A DNA stretch of 64,000 bases, from positions 186,001 through 250,000 of the forward strand of contig CP137877.1 in assembly GCA_034406715.1 (NCBI GenBank), given 5' to 3'. Under the pieces are notes generated by a model. It searched no databases and was not told the origin of the DNA. It was given only the letters and a program-made list of their open reading frames with translations. The translations under genes were made by a program, and so were the position numbers. Below are positions 46,619-55,852 of the stretch, in pieces (positions within the stretch are counted from its first letter, which is position 1; each line of letters starts with the position of its first letter). The DNA is from Rhodotorula mucilaginosa. Its lineage: Eukaryota; Basidiomycota; Microbotryomycetes; Sporidiobolales; Sporidiobolaceae.

Positions 46619-47370
46619 GCTCCTCTTTTGGCCTTTTTTGATGGCACACGAGGACCCCTTTGTCGTATCATCTGGCTTCTCTGAGAGAGGCAATGCTGAA
46701 CCTCCTTTTCTTGCTGAGAGACAGAGAGTGTGCTTGCAGTTCCTGCACAAACCCTATCCAAGTGTAGTCCCCATTCTCTGGACATACTAAGCACTTGAGA
46801 CGCTCCGGACAGACTGTTGAGACGCTATGAGCTTGGAAGGTGTCAATGGGCAGGCTCGCCCGGCCTCATTGTATGCTGAGCCTGCTCCTTCGGACCCACC
46901 CGCTCTCGCTTGCTTCAAGTCCTTTTCCTCTCACTCATGTTTCCTTTAACATTTAAACCTTTGCTGACCTGAGCCCTCTCATCTCAGGTTATACCACCAT
47001 GTACTCCTGCTCAAGATCAAGATCTTGACTGGGTCTTGGATGGTCAAGGCAACGAGTGGACGGAGATTGGGTGATCGATCTAGGCTCAGACCGCAGCCCT
47101 CCTACTGTAGCTTCTCTTTTCTTCGCCTCGCCGCGCTCAACTCCAATCAACGCTTGACCCAGTGTGATTTGGCCAGGCATTTCACTCTCACAATGCACAT
47201 TGCCGTCCCTTGCAAAGTATCCTCACACTCCAGATGAGTGACCTCTGCACCGCACTCACTCACGACCTGAGCAAGCTGACAAGTGGATCCCAGGCAAGCA
47301 GCTTTCTGTAGCTCTCGCTCAGTACATGTAGCAAGCAAACAAAGAGAATTCAGTAATTCACACTTCGGTC
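46619..47370. other. gene-poor spacer
   Basis: About 750 bases between a tRNA and the hAT element. Lower GC than the gene-rich part. No supported gene; composition and the lack of motifs suggest decayed sequence. Confidence 0.4.
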
Positions 47371-47378
47371 CTGCTCAT

Positions 47379-48548
47379 TAGGGATGTCGGACCCATCAAC
47401 GGGTAACGGAACGGGAACGGGCCCCACCTCGTCCCGATATCGGGAAATATCGGGGCCCCGTTGAAAATCCGTTGCCGTTACTCGCAGAGCTGGTTTTGGA
47501 GGCTGATAACGGGGTAACGGGCTCATAACGGGGTGCAGACTGGCTGTATTGCAACCCCTGGCCGCTACAGTGGTGGTAGCAGTGAGAAAAGAGAGAGTGC
47601 CGCTCGCCTCAGCACACATTTTGCCGAGTTTCGCACGCGATTCAGAGAAGCGCTTCAATCGATGGCTCGCGCGACTCGCTCCTCCCCTTCCTCACGATCC
47701 GCCTCGCTTGCTTGCGATGACAAGACGGCTACATTGCTCAGATGGCTGCTCAAAGCTTGCCTGGTGTGCTGACATTCCCGTCCTTCTTGCTCGTCTATGA
47801 CCCGACTTTGCCCGCTCGCCCCTCCGCCCACGAACTCCACGTCGACATCGACGCCGCTCCCCCTCGCGGCCGTCGCTCGAGTCAGCTCCGGCTCTGCCAG
47901 CAGCATCACTCTTGCCTCTTTCGACAAGACAAGAGCTCCAATCACGACCTACGCCTCGCCTCGCCTTGCCGCCTCGAGTCCTCCGCCTGCACCTTCACCT
48001 CGCTCCTGCCGCCACCCCTCTGCCTGTGCTTTGCTGGTCTAAGGTGAGTCACTTTTGCTGTCAATTCTATGCTGTTTGCTCTACTGGAGAAGCGGAGGAC
48101 GCAAGGGCTTGTGCGCGGGTTAGCCCGGACAAGGCGAGACGGAAGCTGACTCTTCCCCTTGCTCGCCCCCTCGCCACTCCTCTGTCCCTGTTGTAGAGAG
48201 CGAAGACTGATAATAAGCTGCATGCTTTGCTGCTGCCCTCCCAGGGCAGAGAGGGATGCAGCTGGCAAGGAGGAGCTTGCTGCACTTTGGACAAGCGCGG
48301 TTACTCGGCTTCTGAGTAGAATGGCGGGTCTCTATGCGCTGAAAACATGCTATCATTTCTTTCTACAGACTCTGCTCGAGTCTAGCTCCCTAGAAACGCC
48401 TGAATGCACTGTAACAGGACTAGTAATGGGGTGCTAACGGATCTTAACGGGGAAACGGGCAATTCCCGTTGCCGTTACGCCAAATTGGGGGTTTTTACTG
48501 GGAAAAACCCCCATAACGGGACCCCCGTTGATGGGTCCGACATCCCTA
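47379..48548. mobile_element. non-autonomous hAT-type DNA transposon, complete ends
   Basis: The element is 1170 bp with perfect 25-bp terminal inverted repeats starting TAGGGATGTCGGACCC, flanked by an 8-bp target duplication CTGCTCAT at 47371-47378 and 48549-48556. Eight-base duplications and TAGGG-type ends are hallmarks of hAT. Subterminal zones at both ends are packed with AACGGG/CCCGTT words (about 47398-47530 and 48430-48530), as expected for transposase-binding sites, and the left one includes the palindrome CCCGATATCGGG. The interior shows no transposase, zinc finger or dimerisation domain, so the element would depend on a transposase encoded elsewhere. Perfect ends and duplication indicate a recent insertion. 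Confidence 0.9.
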
Positions 48549-48556
48549 CTGCTCAT

Positions 48557-49076
48557 TCACTGTTGTGTTGAGCGAGTGTTCGCTTGATGCACCCAACACT
48601 GAAGATTTCCTCACACCCACAGCAACAGACTGCCATTGTCTTGCAGAACGGATACTATGGTAGGATTGGCAAGTTCCAGATGATTGAAATCTCAAAGCAA
48701 GGTGTGGAAGTCAAGGGCTCTCGCACGAGCAGCAGAGCGGAGATCATCTGGAGGTGGTGGGGCTTGTCACTGGCTGTTGTGAGCTGATTTGTTTTCCTTT
48801 ATTTGAGGTGCAAGGGGTACTCAGTCTCGGCAAGGCTGCCCGGCACGAGAGGTGCACGGTGGACGTGCAACAGACGCACCTCGTCTTGTTTGTTTCAGAT
48901 TCATTTCCCTCTTCAATCTCGTCTGCCCTGTCAGCAAGAGTGTCAACAGAATGTGTATTGAGCTGCCAACAGCCATTGTATGTCAGTTCAAGCTCAGTTA
49001 GGACCAGCGCAATGTCTAGGTCGAGACAATCAACCCTGGGCGAGCTGTCTGAGGAGCAGGATGGCCCATCGCAGGG
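48557..49076. other. gene-poor spacer downstream of the hAT element
   Basis: About 520 bases with no supported gene. Open frames on both strands lack motifs. Confidence 0.35.
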
Positions 49077-49499
49077 GTGAAACAGAGCCGCGCCAGCAAG
49101 ACAGGCAAGGTTGTGAGCAAGAGCAAGGATGAGGGTAGCAAGTTTGAGAAGAAGTTGACAGCGCTGGCAAGGCAGATGTCGGACGAGCTTGAAGAGTGGT
49201 GGAAGTCCGGAGGCAAGCGAGACGTCGGGGGACTTGCTGCACAGGCCAGTACTGCGAGTGCTCTGAAGTTTTACAATGCCAACTTTGACCACGCCTCTGG
49301 GACCAACGGCAACCCTCTACCTCAGAAGAAAATCCGCAAGGACGAGAAGCAGCCCCGTGATGGCAATGACTCTGACCCTGTCTCTGCATTTACTCAAAGG
49401 CGGTCGAGACAAGTGAGAACACCGTGGCTTAAGCCAGGTGAAAGCCCAGGGAACCGCTTTTTCCTGAATGTGCAAGGGCAACTAGCCAGTGAACGGTGA
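49077..49499 (+). CDS. hypothetical lysine-rich open frame, doubtful
   Basis: A 140-codon frame rich in Lys, Ser and Asp (SKTGKVVSKSKDEGSKFEKK, ALARQMSDELEEWWKSGG). I recognise no family. The hydrophilic, helix-prone composition is unlike random sequence, but there is no intron, no conserved motif and no neighbour to support it; the GTG/ATG start is uncertain. It could be the terminal exon of a decayed gene or part of an old transposon. Confidence 0.25.
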   Translation: MKQSRASKTGKVVSKSKDEGSKFEKKLTALARQMSDELEEWWKSGGKRDVGGLAAQASTASALKFYNANFDHASGTNGNPLPQKKIRKDEKQPRDGNDSDPVSAFTQRRSRQVRTPWLKPGESPGNRFFLNVQGQLASER

Positions 49500-50184
49500 T
49501 CATTTGCCTCAAGAAAGGGTCTTCAGAATCGTAACCAGGGGACTTGAGATTCTGTGGGTGCGGATGTATTTTTCTGCCCCTTGCCTTTGCATGCCAGAGC
49601 GTCATCTTGCGTACTCGTAGAAGGGTACGCATAGAGAGACATATCCCCGCGGAGTCCGCGTGGTGTTTTGACCTCGAGAGCGTTTGCAGCTGGCGACAGA
49701 GCGACACGCCTCGCGTTGACATCTTTGCCTCAACGCTTTCTCTTCGCTCGCAAGCTATGCCACCGGCTGGCGTCCTTGCTCGCTCAGACTCCTTCTTTTC
49801 GAACGCCCGCCCGCCCGCCCGAAGTTCGAAAAGATGACTTCTGGAGATGGATACGTAGTCTGCCCGCCCACCCCAGTGGCGGACTGCTGATGACCTCTAT
49901 CTCCGGCGAAAAGAGCTTGCGCCGATCGCAGCACTCTTTTCCCACCCACACACTTCTGTACTTTTCCTCTCGGAGTCGCACAGAAGATTCAGAATTTCAG
50001 ACCTTGAATGAGTTACATTTGTGAAATGTTGAACTCCATATGATCAGTCCTCGGTCCGTTGGCCTCAGTGAGAGGCCAAACTCGGGGAGAAAAATGGTAC
50101 ACCGCAAGTCATCCCGCGCGCGGACTTTCTGTGCAGCACAAAAACTTTATTTGGGGGCCACCAAAAATGCCAAAAGAAAGAGAT
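49500..50184. other. gene-poor spacer
   Basis: About 685 bases with a few simple GCCC repeats near 49808 and no supported gene. Confidence 0.35.
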
Positions 50185-50256
50185 TGCCCCCACACAGGAT
50201 CGAACTATGGACCTTTCGCTTACTAGGCGAACGCTCTACCACTGAGCCATAGGGGC
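50185..50256 (-). tRNA. tRNA-Thr (anticodon AGT), copy 2
   Basis: Same 72-nt cloverleaf as the plus-strand copy at 46547-46618, inverted, with one base changed in the D loop (GGTA instead of GGCA). Anticodon at 50224-50222. The minus-strand downstream flank has T-runs for termination. Confidence 0.95.
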
Positions 50257-50638
50257 TTGTGCAAGGCGGCACAAAACTGTTAAATATATACGTCACAATG
50301 TGGGGTCCCTGCTGTGCTGCCAGTGTCCTCTTTCTGAGGCTTTGCCAGTCGGTCGCCCGTGTCATGCTCCTTCACAGCTTCATGCAGAGGACTAGGTCAC
50401 TCCAACACTGCAGGCTCTGGACCAAGAGATGCAGGCACACATATTGCAACCTGGCCCTGCTGCAGCCTGCCAGCCAGACTCTGCAGAGCTGTAGCCAGAG
50501 AACAGATTCGGAAGAATCGATGCACGGTCAGCTGCACACCCTACTGTATTTGCACCTTCCTGATTTGGTTGTGGTGAGGCGCTCGGAGCATTTTGCCAGT
50601 GATGCCTGGTGGAGCAAAAGAACAAAAGATCAAAAGAT
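50257..50638. other. spacer between two minus-strand tRNA genes
   Basis: About 380 bases; no supported gene. It should include upstream Pol III context of the tRNA-Thr. Confidence 0.35.
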
Positions 50639-50720
50639 TGATCGCACCCAGGTTTGAACTGAGGACCTTATCCGAACACAGATGTTAAGGATACGTGATG
50701 ACCAACTACACCATGCAACC
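50639..50720 (-). tRNA. tRNA-Val (anticodon AAC) with 8-nt intron
   Basis: 82 nt: acceptor GGTTGCA/TGCGATC, D arm GTGTAGTTGGTCATCAC, anticodon stem TATCC/GGATA. The loop reads TTAACA, then TCTGTGTT, then C, which fits anticodon AAC (50686-50684) and an 8-nt intron after position 37. T arm CTCAG-TTCAAAC-CTGGG, discriminator A. T-rich tract downstream. Confidence 0.9.
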
Positions 50721-50779
50721 AGCTTAGAGGCACTTCTTTATTTGAAGCATAGAATCAGCGTACGCAGTTTAAAACATGT

Positions 50780-51360
50780 GTCGATAGATAAATAGATAGA
50801 CAGGTTTTGTTTCAAGTCATATCGAGGTAGGGAGCCCATGTAGACCAAAGATACTACTCATAGCGGGGTAAGCAAGGAAAGGTCCAAAGGAAAAACCTGC
50901 TTGTCTGAGTCAGGAAAATGGAGTTGGCAGAAGTGAGGGGGTTAAGTGCGGGGAGCGGTGTAGGGCAGAGGAGGAGGAAGTGCTCGCGGGACTCAACTTC
51001 GCCGCACTGGCACAGCTCCTTGTCCAGATCAAAGTGGGCACGGTAGGCGCAGAGGTCGCATACGCCGGTGCGCAGCCGGGAAAGCAGGTTGATTGTTGAC
51101 AAGTGAGCTGAGCATGGAATTGAGAGAAGGAGGGGCCGGGGGGAGCTTGGGTGATTGCGCGGAGCCCGGCGCCTGTCATCACTGTCGTCTGCGGACTCGG
51201 TAGCCAGCCCATATCGCTGAGACACTTCTGGGAAGCTCCCACCCGCCGCTGAGGTGTCCGTCACCGAGGTTGCAATCTTGCGTTGAAGGTGCTTGGTCGG
51301 CCATCCTTCATGCAAGGATTGCCCCCTTGCTACATGCATGACAGGCTGATGCTGCCTCAA
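50780..51360 (-). mobile_element. 5'-truncated LINE 3' end (Tad1-like), minus strand
   Basis: On the minus strand the frame 51360-50854 ends with a Cys/His block LLSRLRTGVCDLCAYRAHF, CQCGEVESREHFLLLCP, the C-terminal motif found after reverse transcriptase/RNase H in fungal LINEs. It is followed by a 3' UTR with GGTCTACATGGGCT and GATATGACTTGAAAC and a TATC-rich tail (about 50785-50840), shared with three other copies at 52640-53770. Only the last part of the second reading frame is present. Confidence 0.8.
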
Positions 51361-52142
51361 GTCTCTACGCTTCGCTGGCTCATCCCTTCTGTGTGGTTCA
51401 TACAGCTTTGCCTGACATTTAACAGTGTTGTTAAATGTTCTTAGCCTTTTGGCTGTGTGGGTTATGGCTTGAGGTGAAAGCTGAGACTTTACACTTCATG
51501 ATGTCATCGCCCAGTTGCCTCTACTGGCTCCGGCCTCGTACTCGCTGTCGCCACCATCGCTGGAGGACGACTCGCCGGCGGAACAGCAGACAACAGAGTC
51601 TGTTATCTTTCTTTCGGTCTGTGTCTCAATTGGCAAATCCTCCGGGAGTGCACACAAATCATGCACACAGGTCTTTTTATGTCATGGACGCAAAGCGAGC
51701 AGGAACTTGCGACCCCCCCCCCCCACAAAATCCTTTCTCAGAGTGCTGCTCGCAAAGTATTTGGTAACCTGGCAAGGGCACCTGTCTGCGCCTCTGGCGC
51801 ACACCATGAGGCCAGTGTTGAGTCTGACCCAGACTGGTGTGGAAGCAATTTTGAGCGCTATCTGGTCAATGGAGACACTTTGACTTGAGCAGTCAATTCC
51901 TGGACCAGAATTTAGCATCTAGTGTAGGGAAGCGCTAAAAGATACAGCCATTGCCACCTGAGCCCGGGGAAGTGGGCTGAAATGTTGCCGCAAACCTTTG
52001 CGCGAGAGCCAATTTTAATCTACTAGGGATGCCTGCAGTTGTGGAACTGCGGATCGCGCAAGAAAGCGTTGGTTGTCACTGAAGAGCTTGATTGCATTGC
52101 CGGATCCTTGTGCGAGCTCAGACAAGAGTCTTTTCTAGGCTT
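51361..52142. other. gene-poor spacer
   Basis: About 780 bases with a 12-base C run near 51713-51724. Open frames of 70-120 codons lack motifs. Nothing supported. Confidence 0.35.
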
Positions 52143-52195
52143 GAATGACTTAAAACTTGGAATTTATCCTATCCTATCCTATCCTATCCTATCCT
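52143..52195 (+). repeat. LINE-like tail with TATCC repeats, copy b
   Basis: GAATGACTTAAAACTTGG then AATTTATCC and further TATCC units. The same word with the same tail recurs at 52417 and, shorter, at 53253; a diverged form ends the longer LINE copies. Confidence 0.7.
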
Positions 52196-52329
52196 CAGAC
52201 AAAAGCTGCGACAGGGGGATTGCCTCCTTTGAGGCCTGTGAGAGACCGAGGTACTCTGCCTCTGTTGAAGAGGCAGTAACGTGCGGCTGCAGCTTGGACG
52301 GCCAAAAAAACGGCGCCAGATGCGGGGAC

Positions 52330-52692
52330 AAAGGGGTACACCATGGTCAGCGATGAGGAGGAGGACGACGAAGAGGGCGAAGGAGGACCTGGGCGGCGCT
52401 CAGGCCCACGATTTCCGAATGACTTTAAACTTGGAATTTATCCTATCCTATCCTATCCCGCTGTCTCGACGTCACCGCCCGCCGACAGCTCGGGCTCGAT
52501 CCGACACAGGCGTATGCTGCCCAGGAGCCTTTCGGCAGGCTGGTCAGCCTTCAAAGCAGCGCAAAAGGCGACCTGGGCGCGCTCCTGGTTGACCTCACCC
52601 ACTGGCGCCCATCTTCGCGCTGTCACCACTTCCCCTCCCGGTCTACATGGGCTCTCTAGCTCAATATGACTTGAAACAAGACTTATCTATCT
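52330..52692 (+). mobile_element. LINE C-terminal coding fragment with 3' end
   Basis: Encodes EEEDDEEGEGGPG and LPRSLSAGWSAF...AAQKATWARSW, which match the C-terminal part of the LINE at the right end of the window (LPRSLSAGWSAFQAAQKATW). The coding part is cut by a 42-bp tail insertion (52417-52458) and passes into the 3' UTR motif GGTCTACATGGGCTCT...ATGACTTGAAAC near 52642-52690. Confidence 0.75.
52417..52458 (+). repeat. tail-only insertion inside LINE coding sequence, copy c
   Basis: GAATGACTTTAAACTTGG followed by AATTTATCC and TATCC units interrupts the LINE frame between the acidic stretch and the AGWSAF block. The same words are at 52143 and 53253. Confidence 0.65.
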
Positions 52693-53094
52693 ACCTCCCG
52701 GTCTCGCTTTCACCCGCTATCATTCATCGCTCTTGCACCACCAGTCGACTCTCCTCACACGGCTTCAGACTGGCGCTTGCAACCTCGGCGCCTACAAGGT
52801 GCACCTCGGTCCCAAACCACTCCTCTACGCCTACGGTGGCAAACCCGAGACTCAAGATCACTTCATCCTTCACTGCCCACTCTATGCCACACCGCACGCC
52901 GCCCTTATTTCCTCCCTTCAGCTTAAAACCCTCTCCCTTGCCTACCTCCTCAGCGATCCGCGCGCGACAAAGGCGACGCTCCGCTTCCTGGCCAACTCCG
53001 GCCAGTTTGATTCGCTCTACTGTCCGCCCTCAAATGACCCCTGTAGTTGTTTTGCCCTCTGCCATAGACCTCTCCACACACACTCCTCTCTCTC

Positions 53095-53205
53095 ACCCTC
53101 TCACCCTCTCACCCTCTCACCCTCTCACCCTCTCACCCTCTCACCCTCTCACCCTCTCACCCTCTCACCCTCTCACCCTCTCACCCTCTCACCCTCTCAC
53201 CCTCT
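53095..53205 (+). repeat. 8-bp minisatellite (CACCCTCT)n
   Basis: About 14 almost perfect head-to-tail copies of CACCCTCT in the 3' UTR of LINE copy A; copy B has only two or three units at the same place (about 53598-53612), so the array expanded locally. Confidence 0.9.
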
Positions 53206-53252
53206 ACCCTATGCCCCCCACTCTTTCCTACCTGATTTTCCTGCCTCAATGA

Positions 53253-53280
53253 ACTTGGAATTTATCCTATCCTATCCTAT
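53253..53280 (+). repeat. 28-bp LINE-tail insertion with 8-bp target duplication, copy d
   Basis: ACTTGGAATTTATCC plus TATCC units lies between two copies of CTCAATGA (53245-53252 and 53281-53288). The matching place in LINE copy B (about 53650-53665, CCTGCCTCAATGAGGAGG) has one CTCAATGA and no insert, so it is an empty site. Confidence 0.85.
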
Positions 53281-53395
53281 CTCAATGAGGAGGGTTTTGC
53301 TTCGGGCCTCTCCTCGCTGCCCTCACTGTGAGTAGTACCCGCGGTCTACATGGACTCTAAGGGCACGACATGACTTGAAACACGACTTATTTATC

Positions 53396-53770
53396 TCCCT
53401 ATCTCAAAATAATCCCTTCCTTTCTTCTACCCTTTCACTATACCCACTCTCCTTCTCCTGCCTCAGCGACCAGCGCGCGACGAAGGCGACTCTCCGTCTC
53501 CTTGCCAACTCCGGCCGTTTTGACTCGCTCTACTCCCCGCCCTCAGATGACCCGTCTACTTGAGTCTGACCTCCATCATACCTCTCCTACCTCCCCCTCT
53601 CGCTCACCCTCTCACATATACCCCCTATTCTTTCCAACCCGATTTTCCTGCCTCAATGAGGAGGTTTTTTCTTCGGGCCTCCCCTCGCTTCCCTTACTCT
53701 GAGTAGTATCCGCGGTCTACATGGGCTTCTAGCTCGATATGACTTGAAACGCGAATTATCTATCTACAGT
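53396..53770 (+). mobile_element. 5'-truncated LINE 3' end, copy B
   Basis: Starts in SDQRATKATLRLLANSGRFD (the last coding segment) and continues through a 3' UTR collinear with copy A to GGTCTACATGGGCTTC...GATATGACTTGAAAC...TTATCTATCTAC. It directly abuts copy A head to tail. Confidence 0.8.
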
Positions 53771-54049
53771 GAACGCGAAAAAGGTTGCAGGTCGGCCGGA
53801 TTTTTGCCGCTTTTTTGCCTCTACACCAGATCCTTTTAGGCTGTATGTTTACCTTGGGGCGGTCGTGTAACATCTACTAAGGCCCACGGTAGGCTTCAAG
53901 GGATTCCGCCAGCCGTGTGAGAGTAGAGAGCGACCGCTGTTCTCATTGTGAGCGGCCCCGCTGAAGTCGCCTCGGGACTTGAATTTCTCCTCTACAACAC
54001 ACGAGCCATACGGATCTCCAAGTGTAGCTGCTGAACAGCTAGCGTCGCC

Positions 54050-55600
54050 ATGTCGGCCCCCTGGGAGGCCGACGACCCGTTGCTGGACGAGGACGAGGAT
54101 CAACAAGATGCGTCCGATGTCGGCGCGGACGACCGTACGCTCAGAACATCTCCTTGACCTGGCAGCGGCCCCCGAGCTGACAATGGCTTGCATCTTGCTT
54201 GGCGACAGCTCTTTGCCCGTTTTGCGATCGCCCGCTCCCTTCGAATCTCCTCCCTCAGCTGCAGCACGATCATGACCACCTCATGAACCTCCCCGAGGCG
54301 GTCTTCAAGCCGTCGTTGTATAAACAGCAGCACGTCAACTTGCCAGTACAACAGACGGCCCTTTTTTGCCGGCGCCACAAGCTCCAGCGGACTGTCTACG
54401 ACCAGGGTGTCGCTGCCGGCTACCCCACCACGTACGACTTTGACGAGCTTGACAAGTGAGTTCTTGCTTCTACGGGATTTGTCTTGATGGCGACTCCTGC
54501 TGCCCAAGATCGCCCGCTTCGCCAACGAGCCGGCGAGATCGTCGTTTTGGCGAGAATGGAAGGACGAGGCGCCTCCGCAGCCATTCGGGAAAGACGTCGC
54601 TTCGCTGAGCGCAGCTGGACATGCGCGATTGCTCTCGCGTCGACTCGGCTAGTGAGTCTCGCCCTCTTCCAGTTGTCATCCGGATTGAATCTTGTGAGCT
54701 GATTGACTTTTCGCGCAATGACAGCCTCGGGAGTCTCGGTGCCGACGTCATTCACCCACTTGCTCACGCGCGCTACTGCGGTAGCCTCTACAAGGACCCA
54801 ATTCATGAAGTCACCGACGCGGTCCCCCACCACCGAGTAGAAGACTTTACCTCGACCGTCATCGCCGGCGAGATCGCCTGCGAGATCATCATGGAAGACC
54901 TCGGACTGTTGAGTAGGACCGAGGCTAAGGCCGTCCTGGTCCGCTCGGCCGGCTACGGACAGCTCGTCTTTTCTGACAGCAGTGACGGCGAAGACGGCGA
55001 CGAGGATCGCGAACTTACCCCATTGTTGGGTTTCGAAACTCCGGCGAGCTGCTACGAATCGGAAACTGTCGAGCCGGAGCCGTCTACATTGAAGGCGGAT
55101 CGCCGTCGCAGTGGGCCGGTGGACTACCGCGCTCTGAACAGCGGGTCCGACTACCGCAAGACCAGCACTGCCACCGCCATGTCGGGGAAAAGAGGGACCA
55201 AGCGGTCTGCTGCCCCTCAACCGACCGTGAGCAAGCCTCAGAAGCGCGAGAAGCTTTCGAACCCGTCTTCGGAAGCCGGCAACACCACCAGCAGGAGCAA
55301 AGTTTCGACCCTTTCCAACAACAAGCCCAGCACGTCCAAAGCCGGAAAGTCCGCCGCTCCGCAGCCGATGCAGCTGCGTCTGCCGAGGGCGGTAGCCCGG
55401 CCCTCGACAAGCGCCAAGGCTCAAGAGACCGTCGAGAGCGAAGCTCACAGCAGCAGCAGCGACGATGACGACAAAGCAGCAGCAGCGGGTCGCGCGACGA
55501 AGGTCGCAAAGCAGCAAGCGCTGTTGCTGCAGACGCTCTCTCCCCGGGATGAGAATCCTCTCAAGTCCTTGGGCGCCTCTGAAACCTCCCCTGAGTCAGT
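54050..55600 (+). CDS. RTC4: RTC4-domain protein, 3' end replaced by transposon sequence
   Basis: Similar to yeast Rtc4 (restriction of telomere capping), a nuclear protein of unclear mechanism. Start 54050 (MSAPWEADDPLLDEDED). Exons 54050-54134, 54209-54455, about 54509 or 54538 to 54651, and 54725 onward. Motifs: LCPFCDRPLPS zinc-binding block, FCRRHK, GYPTTYDFDELDK, SSFWREWKDEAPPQPFGKDV, RYCGSLYKDPIHEV, STVIAGEIACEIIMEDLGL. The second intron is problematic: the conserved IARFANEPARSSFW frame cannot be reached with a GT-AG junction, while the in-frame GT-AG option (54456-54537) drops about ten conserved residues. The C-terminal half is basic and disordered. The frame stays open into the adjoining copia LTR and ends at 55760, so the last roughly 50 residues would be transposon-derived. 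Confidence 0.75.
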
Positions 55601-55641
55601 TGTCATGAGACGCGCACTCGCTCCTCTCCCTCTCTTGCTCT

Positions 55642-55830
55642 CCAGCAGTTCACTCTCACTGCCTGGAGAGCAGGTGTGTAGCCTCCCTCATACACTCTTC
55701 TCTCTATACTGTCATACTCACCAGCAGTTCACTCTCACTGCCTGGAGAGCAGGTGTGTAGCCTCCCTCATACACTCTTCTCTCTATACTGTCATACTCAC
55801 CAGCAGTTCACTCTCACTGCCTGGAGAGCA
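55642..55830 (+). repeat. 79-bp tandem repeat, about 2.4 copies, in the presumed LTR
   Basis: The unit begins CCAGCAGTTCACTCTCACTG and recurs at 55642, 55721 and 55800 with essentially no differences. It lies just upstream of the primer-binding site, so it is probably internal to the 5' LTR. Each unit carries CAG/GTGTGT and TCACCAG words that resemble splice sites. Confidence 0.9.
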
Positions 55831-55852
55831 GCCTGGAGAGCAGCCTTGAACA

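Larger units (their letters stand above)
52693..53395 (+). mobile_element. 5'-truncated LINE 3' end, copy A
   Basis: Carries STLLTRLQTGACNLGAYK, YGGKPETQDHFILHCPLYA and SDPRATKATLRFLANSGQFD, the end of the LINE second frame (the usual first Cys of the finger is missing here), then a 3' UTR with a CACCCTCT minisatellite, the 28-bp tail insertion at 53253-53280, and the terminal GGTCTACATGG...ATGACTTGAAACACGACTTATTTATC. Confidence 0.8.

Noticed and set aside
47430-47455. The CCCGATATCGGG palindrome as an operator or origin
   Set aside because: It lies in the subterminal repeat zone of the hAT element, which is a sufficient explanation.
50639-50720. tRNA-Val as a pseudogene because of an oversized anticodon loop
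   Set aside because: The extra eight bases sit exactly where nuclear tRNA introns occur and all stems are paired.
51661-51888. Possible hAT transposase remnant downstream of the tRNA-Val
   Set aside because: No dimerisation-domain motif or catalytic residues could be recognised in the short frame.
53095-53205. Possible CRISPR-like array
   Set aside because: It is a plain 8-bp minisatellite without spacers, in a fungal LINE 3' UTR.
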